DNA from: Dichomitus squalens LYAD-421 SS1
Taxonomy: Eukaryota; Basidiomycota; Agaricomycetes; Polyporales; Polyporaceae
Direction of reading: 5' to 3'
NCBI RefSeq assembly: GCF_000275845.1
Contig: NW_006766886.1
Span: 983,245-1,047,244, forward strand
DNA: 64,000 nucleotides
A program made the position numbers and the translations under genes. The notes under the pieces were generated by a model. The model made no database searches, had not been told where the DNA came from, and was given only the letters and a program-made list of their open reading frames with translations. Positions 1 to 12,815 of this stretch are shown piece after piece; position 1 is the first letter of the stretch; each line of letters opens with the position of its first letter.

Positions 1-1667
1 TGCCGATCAGACACGATTGGGGATCCGCGCCTGATGGCATCAGCGAACCACGTGTCCGGGTACGGGAAAGCGGATTAAGATAACTCCCCTGATTCGGCAT
101 GGTGAACAACCTATAAGACCTGCAGGGGTCACCGGCCGGACCGTAGCGAAGCAGGGCAGTCCCCTGTCTTCGGCTCGAGAGTACTAAATCCCCTACCGGT
201 GCCGCCGAGAAACATCTCGATTCGGTGCTCAAGTTGATTCCCGGCTAGGCTTCATGTCGTAGATCTAGCAATAGCATCTTTTAGGCCGGACGGATGGGGA
301 CGGCGACTCCGGGTCGCCGTTGGCAGATATGGTGTGAGTGGGTAGGTGCGGGTCCTTACTCCACACGCTGACTTCGGTCGTGGTCCGAGCACGCTGGTGC
401 AAGTCTTAAGTGACGCGCTGGGTGGAAATGTCAAACAATCTCGGATAACACGCTTACTTACATACCTACCGTACCCTGTAGCTATGTTTGGTATAAGACA
501 AGAAAATAATAATAATAATAATAATAAAAGAAGGGCACGCGTGTGCTACATTGCCCAGCGCTTAAGGCAACCTTGTACGCCGCCTTAAGTGAGCAGAACT
601 GTGTCTGGTAGCTGATTTTCCGGTCAGGTATGGAACCTCGAGCTGATAGAGCAAGACCATCACGGAAACGGCGAGATGAAAGGATATGCCTACGGTTCCG
701 TACCAGCTCTTTCGAGAACTGGGGGGAGACTTGGGCGTGCCAACTCGAGTTACTACCAGAGAAGACATCCGTGAGGGGCAGTTCCTTGTCTTGTGTGGCT
801 TTGATTGGGTATGTCCGTAGCTTGGCTCATGATGTTTTGGACAATGATTATTGTCCAGGGTCTATGACAGCGTAACTCGTGCCACCCCCTCGCCGCTTTA
901 CATCTGCTTTGTCTCTAGTAGTATATAGGTTAAGGGCTCGCAGCCCAGGATCCTCGTTCCCTCGCCCTTCGGGAGCTCGCGCTCCTCGAGCTTTCGTTTT
1001 TGCACCCGCCCTTCCGCTACCCCATTTTTGGTTTCGCTTAGCTACGTCTCATGTATCAGGTACATTCGCCTTCCGCCGGCTTGAGCTCGGCCCACCGGTC
1101 GCGCGAGAGAGCGGTGGCGACACGGACTCGGTGGTCCCGCGCAGCTTCCGTAGCGCGCGCCCAATACCATCGTTTTCCGTCCTGCCCGAGTTTAGCGTGC
1201 ATAGACGGTTCCGGAGTCCAGATCAAGTAGAACGAGCGCCCACGTACCACTAGCAGTACTAGTCCCCGGTACCCCGAATGAGTCACCGCCATCAAATGTT
1301 GAACTAGAAGATGTTCCCTATTAACCTCCAATGCCCTTCCATGTCCGTTGCTGTACGGGAGATTTGCTCGGTCTTGTTGACTCTATCCACATGCGAGCAT
1401 TGCCACGGCTTGATGAGAGGAATCCTCCCACGGAGGTGAAGGCGCGTCTAACACGTGAACATTAAGTAATTCGAAGCTCTGGCAAACAAAGTTCAACGGA
1501 GCCTTTGGTCATTCCGCCTAGGCGTCGAAGTGACTGATACTGTTACCATCGTCTTCGTACCACGTATCCGCTTGAGCCACGACGACGCCGTCGCTCAGCG
1601 ATTGGCCCAGTTGACGCATACGGTCCGCCACAGCCCTTATCTTATCACAGACACGGTGATTATAGCG
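1..1667. other. Gene-free left edge
   Basis: No open frame here has a recognisable domain or a plausible spliced structure. The stretch contains a short AAT microsatellite and ends in the presumed promoter and 5' leader of the JmjC gene that starts at 1668. The many short frames on both strands look like chance. It could hold the end of a gene lying mostly outside the window, but nothing seen supports that. Confidence 0.5.
505..525. repeat. AAT microsatellite
   Basis: Seven consecutive AAT triplets followed by an A-rich tail. This is a simple trinucleotide repeat outside any recognised gene. Confidence 0.9.
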
Positions 1668-4193
1668 ATGAAGAGAGGCCCAGACCTGGACGGAAACCTG
1701 CAAGTGGATTCGAAGGCAAAGAGGGCTAGGGCTTCGGTATCGAACGAACGTGCATTCGCAGGTCAGTATGTCCCGCTCTATCATGCGATGCCTTGGTGAC
1801 TTGTCGATACGTTGGTCGTTTAGCTTGCACCACAGTATCAGTATCAACCTCCGCCGATGACCGTGTCCCTTCAACGTCATCCCTAGGTGTTGTGAGAATC
1901 GTAGCGGACGACGCTACCGATGGCACTCACAACACGGCGGGAGTTTTCTTCCTGGAACTGCAAGTCCACAAATGTCTCGCTAGCCATTTGCAAGAGTTTC
2001 CCCGCTGCACGGCATGCATTCGCAAAGCAAGCGGGGAGACTTGTCGATTCCAAAACCTTCGGTACCTATTGAGAGACAAAAATCGGAAAGTTATAGGTAC
2101 GACCTTTGGAGAGGGTCAAGCGCATGCTGCGCCGACTCTGGTCTCTCCAAGCGAGTGGAACACAACCCTCGGGCTAGGGCATATAGACCGCGTGAAGGTA
2201 GGCCTTCTCGCCGTCCGGCAGTCGATCCGGTTGGTGATGCCTTTTTAGCTCACAGTCGCGAAAGCTCTCCTCCCCGTCATGAAGCAGGAGAAGCAGCACA
2301 TGCAACTACCTAACGTGATCCGCCGGCCCCGCGAGACTGGAGTTAGGGCGACATGTGGTATGTGACGCCGCGCCTGACTCCCTGTTTTGCGAAGTATAAC
2401 ACGCACTCGACAGATGCGTGCATGACTTCCATATTCTCAAGCAGTTGGATGTGCCGCATATGTGGCCGCGAGGCCTGCATTGATTGTTACGCGTATATCA
2501 CTGAGGTGGCCGATAAGCGAACACCAGAGCCAGACTTGGCCGACGTCACAGCGTCGCGGCAGCGAGAGAGGAGCGCTCAGCGCAGTCCTTACTTTCTCCC
2601 CTGCACAAGGCGTAATCAGCACCAGCCCACAGACCTCTCTCCAGTCTCCCGCTTCTACGAAATGGAGCTTAATCAGGCGATCGAGGACATGGAGGCACTG
2701 TTGCAGACTTCCCATGTTGAAACAGGGCGACTGTCACAGTGTACGGAGCCGGAGACTGAAGCTACGCTAGCACCAGGGCCTTCTGCCTCGATAGAACGAC
2801 CCATTTCCGGTGTCTCCCCGTCTGTCATTCCCGAGCCAACGGAGGCTCCTGCCCTACCGGTGCCTTCTTCCTCTAACGGGCCCGAGCCGCCAACCACAAC
2901 GACCGTCCTGAGCGAAAGAACTATCCCTTCGCATGACACTTCCACTCTTCCTTGCACGGAATTGACAGAAGAGGCGTTCCAACGGCTATGGAGCCGCGGC
3001 GACCCGATCATCGTGACTGGACTTCTCCCAAAATTCCGTATCCAGTGGACAACTGAATACTTCAGCAGCCACTATGGTGCAGAGCGGTGCACGATAGTTG
3101 AGTGCCAATCCGAGAGATGCAAAGAGGTCAGCGTTTCCCAGTTCTTCTCACGATTCGGCAACTACGAGCATCGACGTGGCTATTGGAAGCTGAAGGTGCG
3201 AGGCTCAAGAACCTCAGCTACTTATCGTCTCCGAGCTCACGAACGGACTGATTCACATCCAGGACTGGCCGCCCTCGGCCGACTTCAAAAGTACGTTCCC
3301 TGAACTGTACGACGATTTCGCCCAAGCGACCCCCGTGCCCGACTATGTACGGCGCGACGGCGTACTCAACATCGCGTCGCACTTCCCGAGCAACACGATT
3401 AGGCCCGACCTCGGTGAGTCGTCCCTGCCCCATTTCTTACCCATATATTCACCAACCCTCGCTCATCTACCGCTCTCGTGTCGTCCAGGTCCAAAGATGT
3501 ACAACGCGATGGGCTCATTCGAGTCCCAAGGCAGCAAGGGCTCCACCCGGCTGCACATGGACATGGCTGACGCTATCAACATCATGACCTATGCCTCGCA
3601 GGCGCCGGACGGCCGCCCCGGGTGCGCCGCCTGGGACATCTACAAGGCTGCGGACACGCCCAAGCTGCGCGCGTTCCTGTACAAGAAGTTCGGCGGGGAG
3701 CTCCACAACGACCCCATCCACGCGCAGCGGTTCTACCTCGACTCGTCGCTCCGGCAAGAGCTCTATAGGGACTTCGGGGTCGTGAGCCACCGCATCTATC
3801 AAAAGCCTGGCGAGGCGGTCTTCATCCCTGCTGGGTGCGCGCACCAGGTTCGTCTTGAGTGCCTGCTACTACACTACCATCCCATGCTTTCTCGTCCCGG
3901 CGGGTAGAGAGATCGGAGACTGATCAGCCCTTTCGCAGGTGTGCAACCTTGCAGACTGTATCAAGGTCGCCTGCGACTTTGTCAGCCCAGAGAACGTGGA
4001 GCGGTGCGAGGTCCTCACCCGCGAGTTCCGCGAGCAGAACCATGTGAAGGCGTGGAAGGAAGACGTCTTACAATTGCGCACGATGATGTGGTTTGCGTGG
4101 GTTTCGTGTGTCAGGGAGGAGAAACGGATACGGGAGAGGAACGAGCAGAATGACGACCAGGTGGCGGGGTCTGCATCGGCGAGGTTGGGCTAA
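1668..4193 (+). CDS. KDM3/JMJD1-like JmjC histone demethylase
   Basis: Predicted Fe(II)/2-oxoglutarate oxygenase that would remove methyl groups from histone H3 lysine 9, acting in the nucleus. Seven exons: 1668-1761, 1836-2197, 2249-2357, 2414-3195, 3263-3413, 3489-3847 and 3939-4193 (703 aa). A cysteine-rich region has C89, C92 and C101, then CDACMTSIFSSSWMCRIC at about 188-205, ending at C210 and C213. Residues 240-420 look disordered. The JmjC fold carries the iron ligands H522 and D524 (LHMDMADA) and H618 (IPAGCAHQV), and DFVSPE follows as in KDM3 enzymes. All phases agree across introns of 51-91 bases. The zinc region is only complete if exons 1-3 are included, which argues for the start at 1668. 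The end of exon 1 and the start of exon 2 are the least certain points. The H3K9 substrate is family knowledge, not visible in the sequence. Confidence 0.85.
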
Positions 4194-4716
4194 AAGTCGG
4201 GGCCCCTGGGCTACGCCATATATCAATTGGAGGATATCATATGGAGTTCTGCATGGATGTCTAATGCTGTGTTTCTGCTATCTAGTCAACGCATTGTTTT
4301 GAGACGCACACCAATCTCTGGAATAACTTAGCATTGCTTAGAGGCAGCTATGATGATGCGTATGACATTGATGTGTCGAGTATGTGAACCATTAATACCA
4401 ATGAGATCTATGCTACGAGCATTGTATATGTGGCGAGGTTGGGGTAGAGACTGTGGTACAACAAGAGAAAGAAGGCTATCTTGTCTTGAAAGTTTGCGGG
4501 TGCGATGTATCCAAGATGAAGATCTCAGTAAAGGAGTCCATCCCGCCCCAAGCGATTACCGCCAACAAAGCATAGACGTCGATCATCTAGAAACGGAGGC
4601 CGCGGAGAGGATCCTCAGGAGAGCGACCGCACTGTCCGACAACAGGAGGTTCCGCTGGGGCGGGTTCCACCATAAGCTACATCGGAAGGTCAGCAACTTC
4701 TGAGACGGGCATTCAT
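4194..4716. other. Convergent intergenic region
   Basis: Lies between two converging genes and should hold both 3' ends and terminators. No domain is seen. A possible extra 3' exon of the amino acid transporter (donor just before 4728, acceptor near 4701) would read to a stop at 4583, but the direct stop at 4717 is simpler. Confidence 0.5.
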
Positions 4717-7676
4717 TCATTGATGGCGTAAACGTACCCGAACAGTCTGAACCGTGGTATAGATGGCCGCGGCCGTTCCGAAGATCATGAGCGCAATATC
4801 CGCCATCTTCTGCCTGCGCGTTCGCGCGCACGCCTTGTAGTGCAACATGGGCGGGTAAACGTAACAAAGCGGTACGCTGCGTCAGCACGCGACGCGTTAG
4901 AAGTGCTGGAATATCAAAGACTGTATGGACCGGGCGACGCACCAGGCGAAACTGCCGACGAACGAGACGAACTTGTCCAGATCGGCGGCGCCGAAGTAGC
5001 TGAGAGCGGCACAGAACACGACGCAGCAGAACCGGAAGAAGTTCTTCTGCCACTTGACGAGCACACTTTGCTTGCCACTGCGCTCGAAGATGCCGTTTTC
5101 CATGATGCGGACGGCCGGGAAGAGCTGCAGGGGGACCGACAGCAGGATCGCCAGCGAGTAGAGGAACTGGACCTTTATTGTTGTAGCGGCGACATGAGTG
5201 CTTGTCTGAGGCGAAAGACAGTAAGATGTACTTACCGCTTGTGTGAGCTTGCTGGTAGTGTCGAGATTGACGATGACCACGGTCTGGACGTCAGCACCAA
5301 AGGTCAAGTACGACATGACTCCTCCGCCGCAGAACAAAACTAGATGAACGTATAAGCATCGCCGTCAAGTCATATTGTTGGTGTAGTGCTAACCCATCAA
5401 GAACAGCATCACGCCTGTCAGCACCTTGGGGAATTCGCGGGGCTCTCTCATTGCATCGGTGATCGGAATGACCTGTGGCGGGATGAGCGCATATTCGGAA
5501 CAGATCCGCAGTGTGACTGAACGTACCAAACCAATACCTTCGAAGGAGAAGACAGCAGTCCTAAATGGCACCCTTCAACACGCGAAGCTGCCTGTCATAA
5601 TGAACCCTGGCACTTACCCAATCAGGAGCGGCCAGTCTTTGGAGTTAAAGAGTTCGACCTTAGCATGACCGTTGCGAGCCATAATAGCAGCTTCACTTCC
5701 GAAGATGTAGATGAGTCCGGCAAGGATAAAAGCATCGGCCACAAGCGCGGTCGTGCTGAGCTTCGCAAGGTTGCGAATGAGCGCGAGCGGTAGGAAGATG
5801 ACCATCTGCAGGAGGATGAAGTATTGGATGCCGAGGAGCTTAGCACAGTTGGTGATACCCAAGACGAAGGACTGGAGGTTCTCCGAGACGAAGATGATGT
5901 ATGCCGAGACGAATCCGAGCTGAGATACAACGATAGATGAAAGGATCGCATAACGCATCCAAGGTCCGTAGAGAGCCCCGCCGATATCTTGCGAGGATGT
6001 CAACACTGGTCCGAAGCTTGAGTCAAGACGGCAGCTTACCTCCGAAACTTCCAGTGACCACGAACTTCGTCTTGACGAGCAGCAGGAACGAGTAAAGGGA
6101 AATCAGGGCGATGAACGTTAGGACGGCGCTCGAAAATAGTATGCCACCGTTGAAGAACCTATAGGGGCAGTGAGACGCTGCCTCAAAGTTGACCGCATGA
6201 GAACTCACGCTTTGCCGAGGAAGAGAATACCAGTGCCAACAAAAGACTTCAACAACTGCAGGAACGGTCAATCCGAGTCATGGAAAGAGCTCGCAAGAGG
6301 CTACGTACCATGAGAACCGCATCCGTTACTGTAGCATCTCCGTGTGGCCCAACACTCGACAAGCGCCTCCTTGAGCGAGAGCGGGAGGTCTGCGACCGTT
6401 GTAGCAAAGGTGAACGCTCGCTCGCCTTATGAGCGGCGGATATCTGCGTTGTATCGACAACGGAAGAGGGTAGCAGATCGCTAGTGCCGTATGAAGGAGT
6501 GCCGTTGAACGATGGCGCTGCTTCGGCGCTAGGGATCTCATCTACCAACTCGTCTTCCTCCTCAATCTCCTCAAGATCTTCACCAGCCTTTTCGATGCGG
6601 ATCAATGTAATGCCAGGAATTGCGGCAAGATACAAGACTTACGAAGTGACCGAAGATGTAAAGGAACTCGATGAAATTCCGCACCATTGGAGGGTCGACG
6701 GCACGTTCGGGATCGTTCATCACGACATATGTACGGCGAAAACCTCCTGGTTCGTGTATGTGCTCAAAAGCCGGATGGGGAGGCTCCGTGTGAGTGGATC
6801 CAGCATATGAAGCGGAGCGAGGACGAGCAGCCTGGCGCCTCTTATCAGCCTGCCATTTGTAGATGTTATGCCTGGGACAAGAGGTCAGCACCAAGGGATC
6901 CAATACTGAGTGCGGGAAGCAGTACAAACAGACACACTCGCGGTAGGTATGACTCACGTTATATCGGCTCCTGGTGCATCATACGGAACTGGGAATGGCT
7001 CGGTGTCTTCCCGCTGTGGGCGGAACTGGGAGACTGAAGAACGGTTCGACAAGTTGCCCGAAACAGAGTCGGGACGGGACGAGCTGCCAGCTGCTTGGTC
7101 TGAAAGGCCTGCGCCATTGTTATGACGCTCCTCCCTGGAAACAAGATGTTTCCTGAGAATTCTAGCCTTCTCCTCGTCTGTCAAGTCGTCGAAGGGATTG
7201 TCGACGTGAGACCCTGCGGCTCCAACGGCAGGACGAGCGCCGACATCGCTAGCAAAGCCTCTGGAACTGTAAGAGGAAGATTCTCCCGCAGCAGATGGAA
7301 GGAAGTTAGACGGTGGCCTTGGGGTGCCTATCGGGGTGCCAGTGGATCTGGGCGGGACGTTAGGTGGAGGAGTCGCCCCGGTGTACTGAGCCCTGAGGAA
7401 GCGTGGACTAGGGGAGGCAGAAGTACCGAGATTGGGTGTGCCAAAAGTGGGCGGGGTGCTTGCTACATTCTGCACATTCTGCTGTCGTGGGCTGGGGATA
7501 TCGAAGGGCTTTGAGGGTGAGGACATCGTGGTCAATGAGCACGCTGAGGTGCGCGCCGGTCCCGCTTGAGGTAGGTGGGCGCTTGTACGAGCGCCACTGA
7601 CGGATGACCTATTCGAGCTACTCCGGGCAACGTGCACTCGGCCCTCAACACGCCCGTCGCTACTGTGTTCAGACAT
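4717..7676 (-). CDS. Vacuolar-type amino acid transporter (AVT3/AVT4-like, AAAP family)
   Basis: Predicted secondary amino acid transporter, by family probably exporting amino acids across the vacuolar membrane. Eleven exons read from 7676 down: 7676-6958, 6871-6643, 6587-6309, 6255-6209, 6158-6040, 5987-5618, 5560-5527, 5472-5394, 5339-5236, 5172-4943 and 4876-4717 (789 aa). Residues 1-409 are a Ser/Pro-rich hydrophilic region with a DNPFDDLTDEEKARI patch and an acidic stretch. The transporter domain begins at about 410 with KSFVGTGILFLGKAFFNGG, the typical first helix of AVT3-like proteins. Further marks are FSFEGIGLVIPI and GSFACVPLCYVYPP near the end. About eleven hydrophobic helices are visible. 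All introns are 50-86 bases and in phase. It shares the short 7677-8034 promoter region with the divergent proline-rich gene. Substrate and direction are inferred from the family; the last few residues depend on whether a further intron is used. Confidence 0.88.
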
Positions 7677-8034
7677 TGTAAGGCCGACTGATGTGGATAT
7701 GTTTGCGAGCGATGGTCATCATCTCAAACTCTCTCATCTAGTCTCAGGATTTGCTAGAAGATCGGTTCTAGCGGATGAAGCGCGTGAGAGGGCCCAGAAG
7801 CGGAGCTTTGCGAAGCAGCTCATATAGACATGCAATGCGGACGCTGCGTTGCAAACTGCCAATGCGAGCGTGGAGCGTACCGCGGGCATCGCTGATGAGT
7901 CGTCCGCGCCGTCGACACGAGCAGACCCCGTTTACATAAAGGTATGCCAACCCTTCTGCAGAGTCAACTGTCTTGCTCTCCGAGCCCACAGCTACGACTC
8001 TCTACCCGTGCTCGGGTGACCAGCGCTGGACGCA
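7677..8034. promoter_or_regulatory. Bidirectional promoter region
   Basis: A 358-base gap between two divergent start codons (7676 on minus, 8035 on plus), so it should contain both promoters. No clear TATA box or specific factor site could be picked out by eye. The assignment rests only on gene orientation. Confidence 0.5.
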
Positions 8035-11000
8035 ATGACTTCTGTTTACGATGGTCGTTCAGCTAGCAGGATCAGGCGCAAGCCTCCTCCCGCTTTCCCC
8101 TACTCTCCGAAGTACCCTCCTCCCAACCCTGCTGATCCATTCGCCCCTCTCCAGGTTCTACGCGACCGCGCTCACTCGTCTCAGGGCCATCATGCATACT
8201 ACAATCCCTCGAATACCTCGTTGATTCCTACGCCCCCACGCACCGTAGAAAGCGATCGTTTCAGCACGCAACTCCACGCAGAGCTGCCTCCGCTTCCCCG
8301 AGCCGTGATTCACGCCTCGCGCAGCACGGAGGCTCTACAGCAATTTCGCGACGGGTATCACTCGGACGTCTCTATCCCACCCCGTCCACCACGTGCCAGG
8401 ACCCGTCCTGCGAGGGACTCCAAATCGTACTTCACCGATGCAGACGTCTCGTCGTCCCTCAAGCACCATCGTCATCAGGAACACAATCACTACCCTTCAG
8501 AGAAGCTGACCGAGCGACAATATCACTACCGCAGACGCTCTCAGACCATGCCTTACCTTCCTCCCGTTCAGCCGCAAGCCCCACTCACGGATGAGCCCGA
8601 AGAGCTGGAACGACCCGCCACAGGGGAGAGTTCAACAACAGAGGCGTCGCATCATCCCGACCAGACCATCCATCTGTCACAGAACCAGTACGTGTATGAT
8701 GATCGTCAGTCTCATGGGCATGTCTACCACCAGATGGATGCGCCCCATCCTCCATCTACGGTCCACTCACACGGCCACTCGCGCGTCCAAATGTCGGTCC
8801 ATTCGGGTACAACGCCCCCCATGACTCCTGACGACACGCTCACCTCGAGCAGCGTCAGCGTACGGGATCGCTCCGAGTCTCTGTCTCCCCACATTTACCT
8901 ACCCGAGCTGCCCCACACTATCGACTCCAAGGGCGCCGTGGAAGATAGCGGGCTGCTGCCTCCTTCGTTACAGCGCGCGACGTTCGAGAATGCACAAGCT
9001 ATTGTGGAGTCGGGCGGGCGCATGGAACGTGAGGTTTCCCAAATTCGCACGGCCGACTATCCTATACTGTCAGGCAAGTCGGAGACTGACTCGCCTCCCG
9101 CCCTCCCAGTACCCCCTCCTCGTCCTCGTCCCACTCGTTCCGAGTCGGAACCCGAGCCCAGCTTCAGTCGCGACAGCAGGCGCCGTAGTAGCATAGGCTT
9201 CAGGGTCCAGAGGGACAGCATCACGAAGAGACTGCGCCGATCGTCACTGGTCCCACGCGGTCGCAAGACGTCTGATCCTTCCCCACCTACGAGGACGAAG
9301 AAACTCCCACTGCGCGAGTCGTCATACGGTGCGAGCATTCAAGCCGCTCGCGCAGAGGTGAGTAATATGGCTACGGCTAGCAGTAGTATCCCGGAAGTGG
9401 TTCGCGCGCCCGGCGTTAGCGGTGATCACTTAGACAGTCAGAAACGGGCTAAGATGGCACATAGAAAGAGCCTGAGCCATGTCAGCCTGGGTGTCACCCC
9501 TTTGCCCAACGTCAGCTTCGGAGCCTCTGCCTCCCCCGCTTCACTTGGGGAGAACGTGAGCATGACAAGCACACTGGTCGCGGATCCTGGAGATGAGTAC
9601 GATGCACCGTCACCCACGAGTCTAGCACCTCCACGACCTCCCCAATCCCCTCCACCTCCGCCACTGGAACCTGTTCAGCGCCCACAGACTCTCGCCCAGG
9701 CGCTGGAGCTCACACCGCTACCTCCGAAGGATACACCGTTACCCCCGATCCGGAAGGACACTCGTCTTCCCACGCCTCCCAGGGAGGCCTCTAGGACAAG
9801 TCGCGTCCCCGTCCCCGCGTCCGGGGCTGAGTATGAACGCCGACGGGAGACACAGCTTGCGCCCACACACGGTGTGACCCCCATCGAAGACCGGGCGCTC
9901 GAAGTCACTAGAAATGCCACTATCGTGCGTCCTCAGACGGTCTTCATCAGTGGCCATGCTCCTGCGGCGATGGAGATGGACGAGGTCATCCTCATGCGAC
10001 ACACGCGATTCGATGGGTCAGCAGAACAGCAGCCAGAAGAAGCTTCGCCGTCTCCACCGCTGTTGGCGAACTCGCTCCTAGCACGGCCGACGTCTACCAC
10101 GTCCACCGTATCTCATGTCTCTCAGCCGCCGCCCTCGGTGCCCCTTGTTTCGCCGTCGCCTATTTCCGCTCATTTAAACGTCCCCTCGATCTCCGTGTCT
10201 CTCCCACCCGTGCGCGCGGATATTGCACCGCGGAGAGTACCCTCGCCTCCCGCACCGCCGCGCCGTGCTCCCTCCCCGCTGCCCCCGCGTCGCTACCCGG
10301 AGTCGCCGCTTCCCGCGCCCCCAGACGAGCTCGAGCCTCCCTCACCGGCACCGCTCCCCCTGTCGCCTCCCCGCAGGATGGACGCTGATTTTCCTACACC
10401 TCTCCCACAACCGCCCCTGCCCCAACCTCCGCCACCACCGCCAGCGCCTACAGCGCTTCCTGTCGCCCGAGCGCCCCCCTTGCACGATGTTGTTGAGCGT
10501 CGTGAAGAAACCTCGCCACCACCGACTACAGGTCCCGCCCGCCCGCGCAGCCCGTACAATAACCCGCCGCGGAAGAGTGAAGAGCGTCGTTCATCGGACG
10601 ACCGTCAAGAGCGGGCGGCTCCCGCTGGTTACCTGCCGGTCGCGCAGGTGCGGGCAGTTTCGCCATCACCGCCGCCAGAGCCTCAGCCTGCGCCGCAGCC
10701 GCCCGCCATGTCTTCCGGGACGACGCGCTCGCGAACAAAGGTTGCACAGACTGGAACTCCGTACAATTCCTTGCGTCAACGGCGCACCGGACAGAGTCAA
10801 GGTCAAGGCCTTGCTGTTCAGACAATGTCACACACACTTCCATTCCGGCCCGTGTCGCCTTCCCCTCCGCATCCTGCGCCCGCACCCGCATCTGCTTCCG
10901 CAGCTGAGCGCGCTCAGTCCCCGCAGACACCTAGCGTTGCTCGCTCTCAGCCTCAGCCGCCGCCTCCCGCGCACACGCGCGCACAGTCCCCGCAGCCGTT

Positions 11001-12815
11001 CATCGTCTCTTCCCGCGCGCAATCACCACTCCCTCACCGCGCCCAGTCCCCGCCTATGCAGGTAGGGACCCCGTCAACTCAGCAGGCATTCGGCCGCGCC
11101 GCTCCGCTGCCACCTCCCCCGCCGTCGTCATACTCTTCTCATGGACACGATTATCAGCAGACGCGCTCGTTCACTTCCCCGCCGTCTTCGGCTGAGAACG
11201 AATATGAACGCGAACGCGACCGCAAACAGGAACGTGCCAATACAAATGGAGCGATGAGCATGGAGAGCACCACGACGTCCCCGCCGTACGCGACCTCGGT
11301 CGAGTCTACCCCTGCCCCCCTGCCCCTCTCCAATATGTCATCACCAACGTTCTCCCACCCCTACCGCGGAGCTGGTATCACTCAGCATAGGGCGAGGACC
11401 AGTCATGAGATGTCGTCGGAGCCGGAGATGAGGACGTTGAGGACGCGGACGGCAACGAACTCGAGGAGGCCCCATCGGGCGAAGACAGAGGACCCGACGG
11501 TAGTGACGTTTGACGAGCACGCGGGTCTCACCAAGGATCAGATCCAGAAGGCGTCCGCGCTGACCGTCATCGCGCAGAACGGGCTGCGGGTTCCTTTTGG
11601 GGAGCTCATTAAAGAGAGGAAGACGATCGTCATCTTCATCCGGCACTTCTGGTACGTCGTTCCGCGCAGGGTCTTCGTTGATATTAGCAATAGCTTATTC
11701 GTTGGGAAGGTGTGCGTCGTGCCAGGACTATATGTACTCGATCTCACGGAACGTGAACTCTGAGGCATTGAAACGCGCTGGCGTTGATTTGGTCATCATC
11801 GGCAACGGTTCTCCCGGGATGATCAAGTCGTACAGAAGTGAGATGCCCTCGCTCATCCCCACGACGTCATACTGACATGGAAACTTCCGCAGACATCTTC
11901 CGCACGCCTTTCCCGCTGTACACTGATCCGACACTGCGTCTGTACGCGGCGTTAGGCATGACCCTCCGGACGAACAATCCGGGACCCGACGCAGAGAAGG
12001 GCGAGTACGTCCGACACGGCCTCATAGGTGGCATCGCTATGGTTGTGCGCAATGCGCTCAGGGTCGGCATGCCCGTATGGGAGAGGGGTGGCGACTCCAC
12101 GCAGCTCGGTGGAGAGTTCGTACTGGGTCCAGGGTAAGCCTCGTTCAACGCTGCACGCGTGAGGGAGCTCATGATCAATATCCGCCTCAGTTTTAACTGC
12201 ACGTATGCCCACCGAATGACCACCACGCGTTCTCACGCTCCGATCCGCGAGGTCCTCAGAGCTGCTGGCTATAATCGCGCGGCCACGACACCGGGTGCAG
12301 GCCCCGACGGTCTCAGCCTGACCCAAGATGAAGAGGAGGCGTGGATGCGTGATCGCCGCCGCAGCCTCGCACGTATGCGTGCCAGGCGGGAGAAGCGCCG
12401 TGAGCTTGGAACCCCCGCGGAACCTGACGTCTACGGGCCTGAGCTCGGCTACGGCAGTGATACGGGCAGTGAGAGCGTCAGCGTGAACGGGAGCTGGGCG
12501 TCGACCGCGGAGAAGCACCAGCTACAAGTGCAAGTCGCGCAGCAGCGCGAGCGCGAGCGGGAACGTGAGCAGCAGCGAGCTAGGATGAAGCAGAAGCGCC
12601 AACGGAGAAGCTTGCAAGTGGCCAACCCGGACGACCACCTAGATCATCGTGATCATCGTACCCACCATACCGGGAGCAGAACCCATGTCCCTCGCAGCGA
12701 AGGGGGCCGCGACGAGTGGTCCGGGGGCAAGATGATGCCGGTGGACTACCTCAATCGTCATGGGAGAAGAGAAGATGGATATGACACTGAGGATGCGGTA
12801 ACTTATACCCGTTGA
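8035..12815 (+). CDS. Large proline-rich protein with C-terminal AhpC/TSA-like (PRXL2-type) domain
   Basis: Four exons, 8035-11651, 11710-11837, 11893-12133 and 12191-12815, give 1536 aa. Residues 1 to about 1150 are low-complexity, rich in Pro, Ser and Arg with many PPP runs and basic patches, and are presumably disordered. From about 1165 a thioredoxin-like fold follows, with FGELIKERKTIVIFIRHFW then CASCQDYM. This places a CxxC pair at about C1207 and C1210 across the first intron. The segment VDLVIIGNGSPGMIKSYR and a later FPLYTDPT fit the AhpC/TSA antioxidant family related to human FAM213/PRXL2. The tail (about 1400-1536) is highly charged and contains a long Glu/Arg/Gln stretch likely to form a helix. 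The thiol-redox role is inferred from the domain. The role of the long N-terminal part is unknown; scaffold or SH3-ligand functions are possible but unproven. Confidence 0.85.

Noticed and set aside
4583..4716. Extra 3' exon for the amino acid transporter
   Set aside because: A donor and acceptor exist, but the added tail has no family resemblance and the direct stop at 4717 gives a normal length.
10223..11065. 280-codon frame on plus inside the proline-rich gene
   Set aside because: It overlaps the 1205-codon first exon in another frame, is Arg/Pro/Leu-rich by codon shadowing and has no domain.
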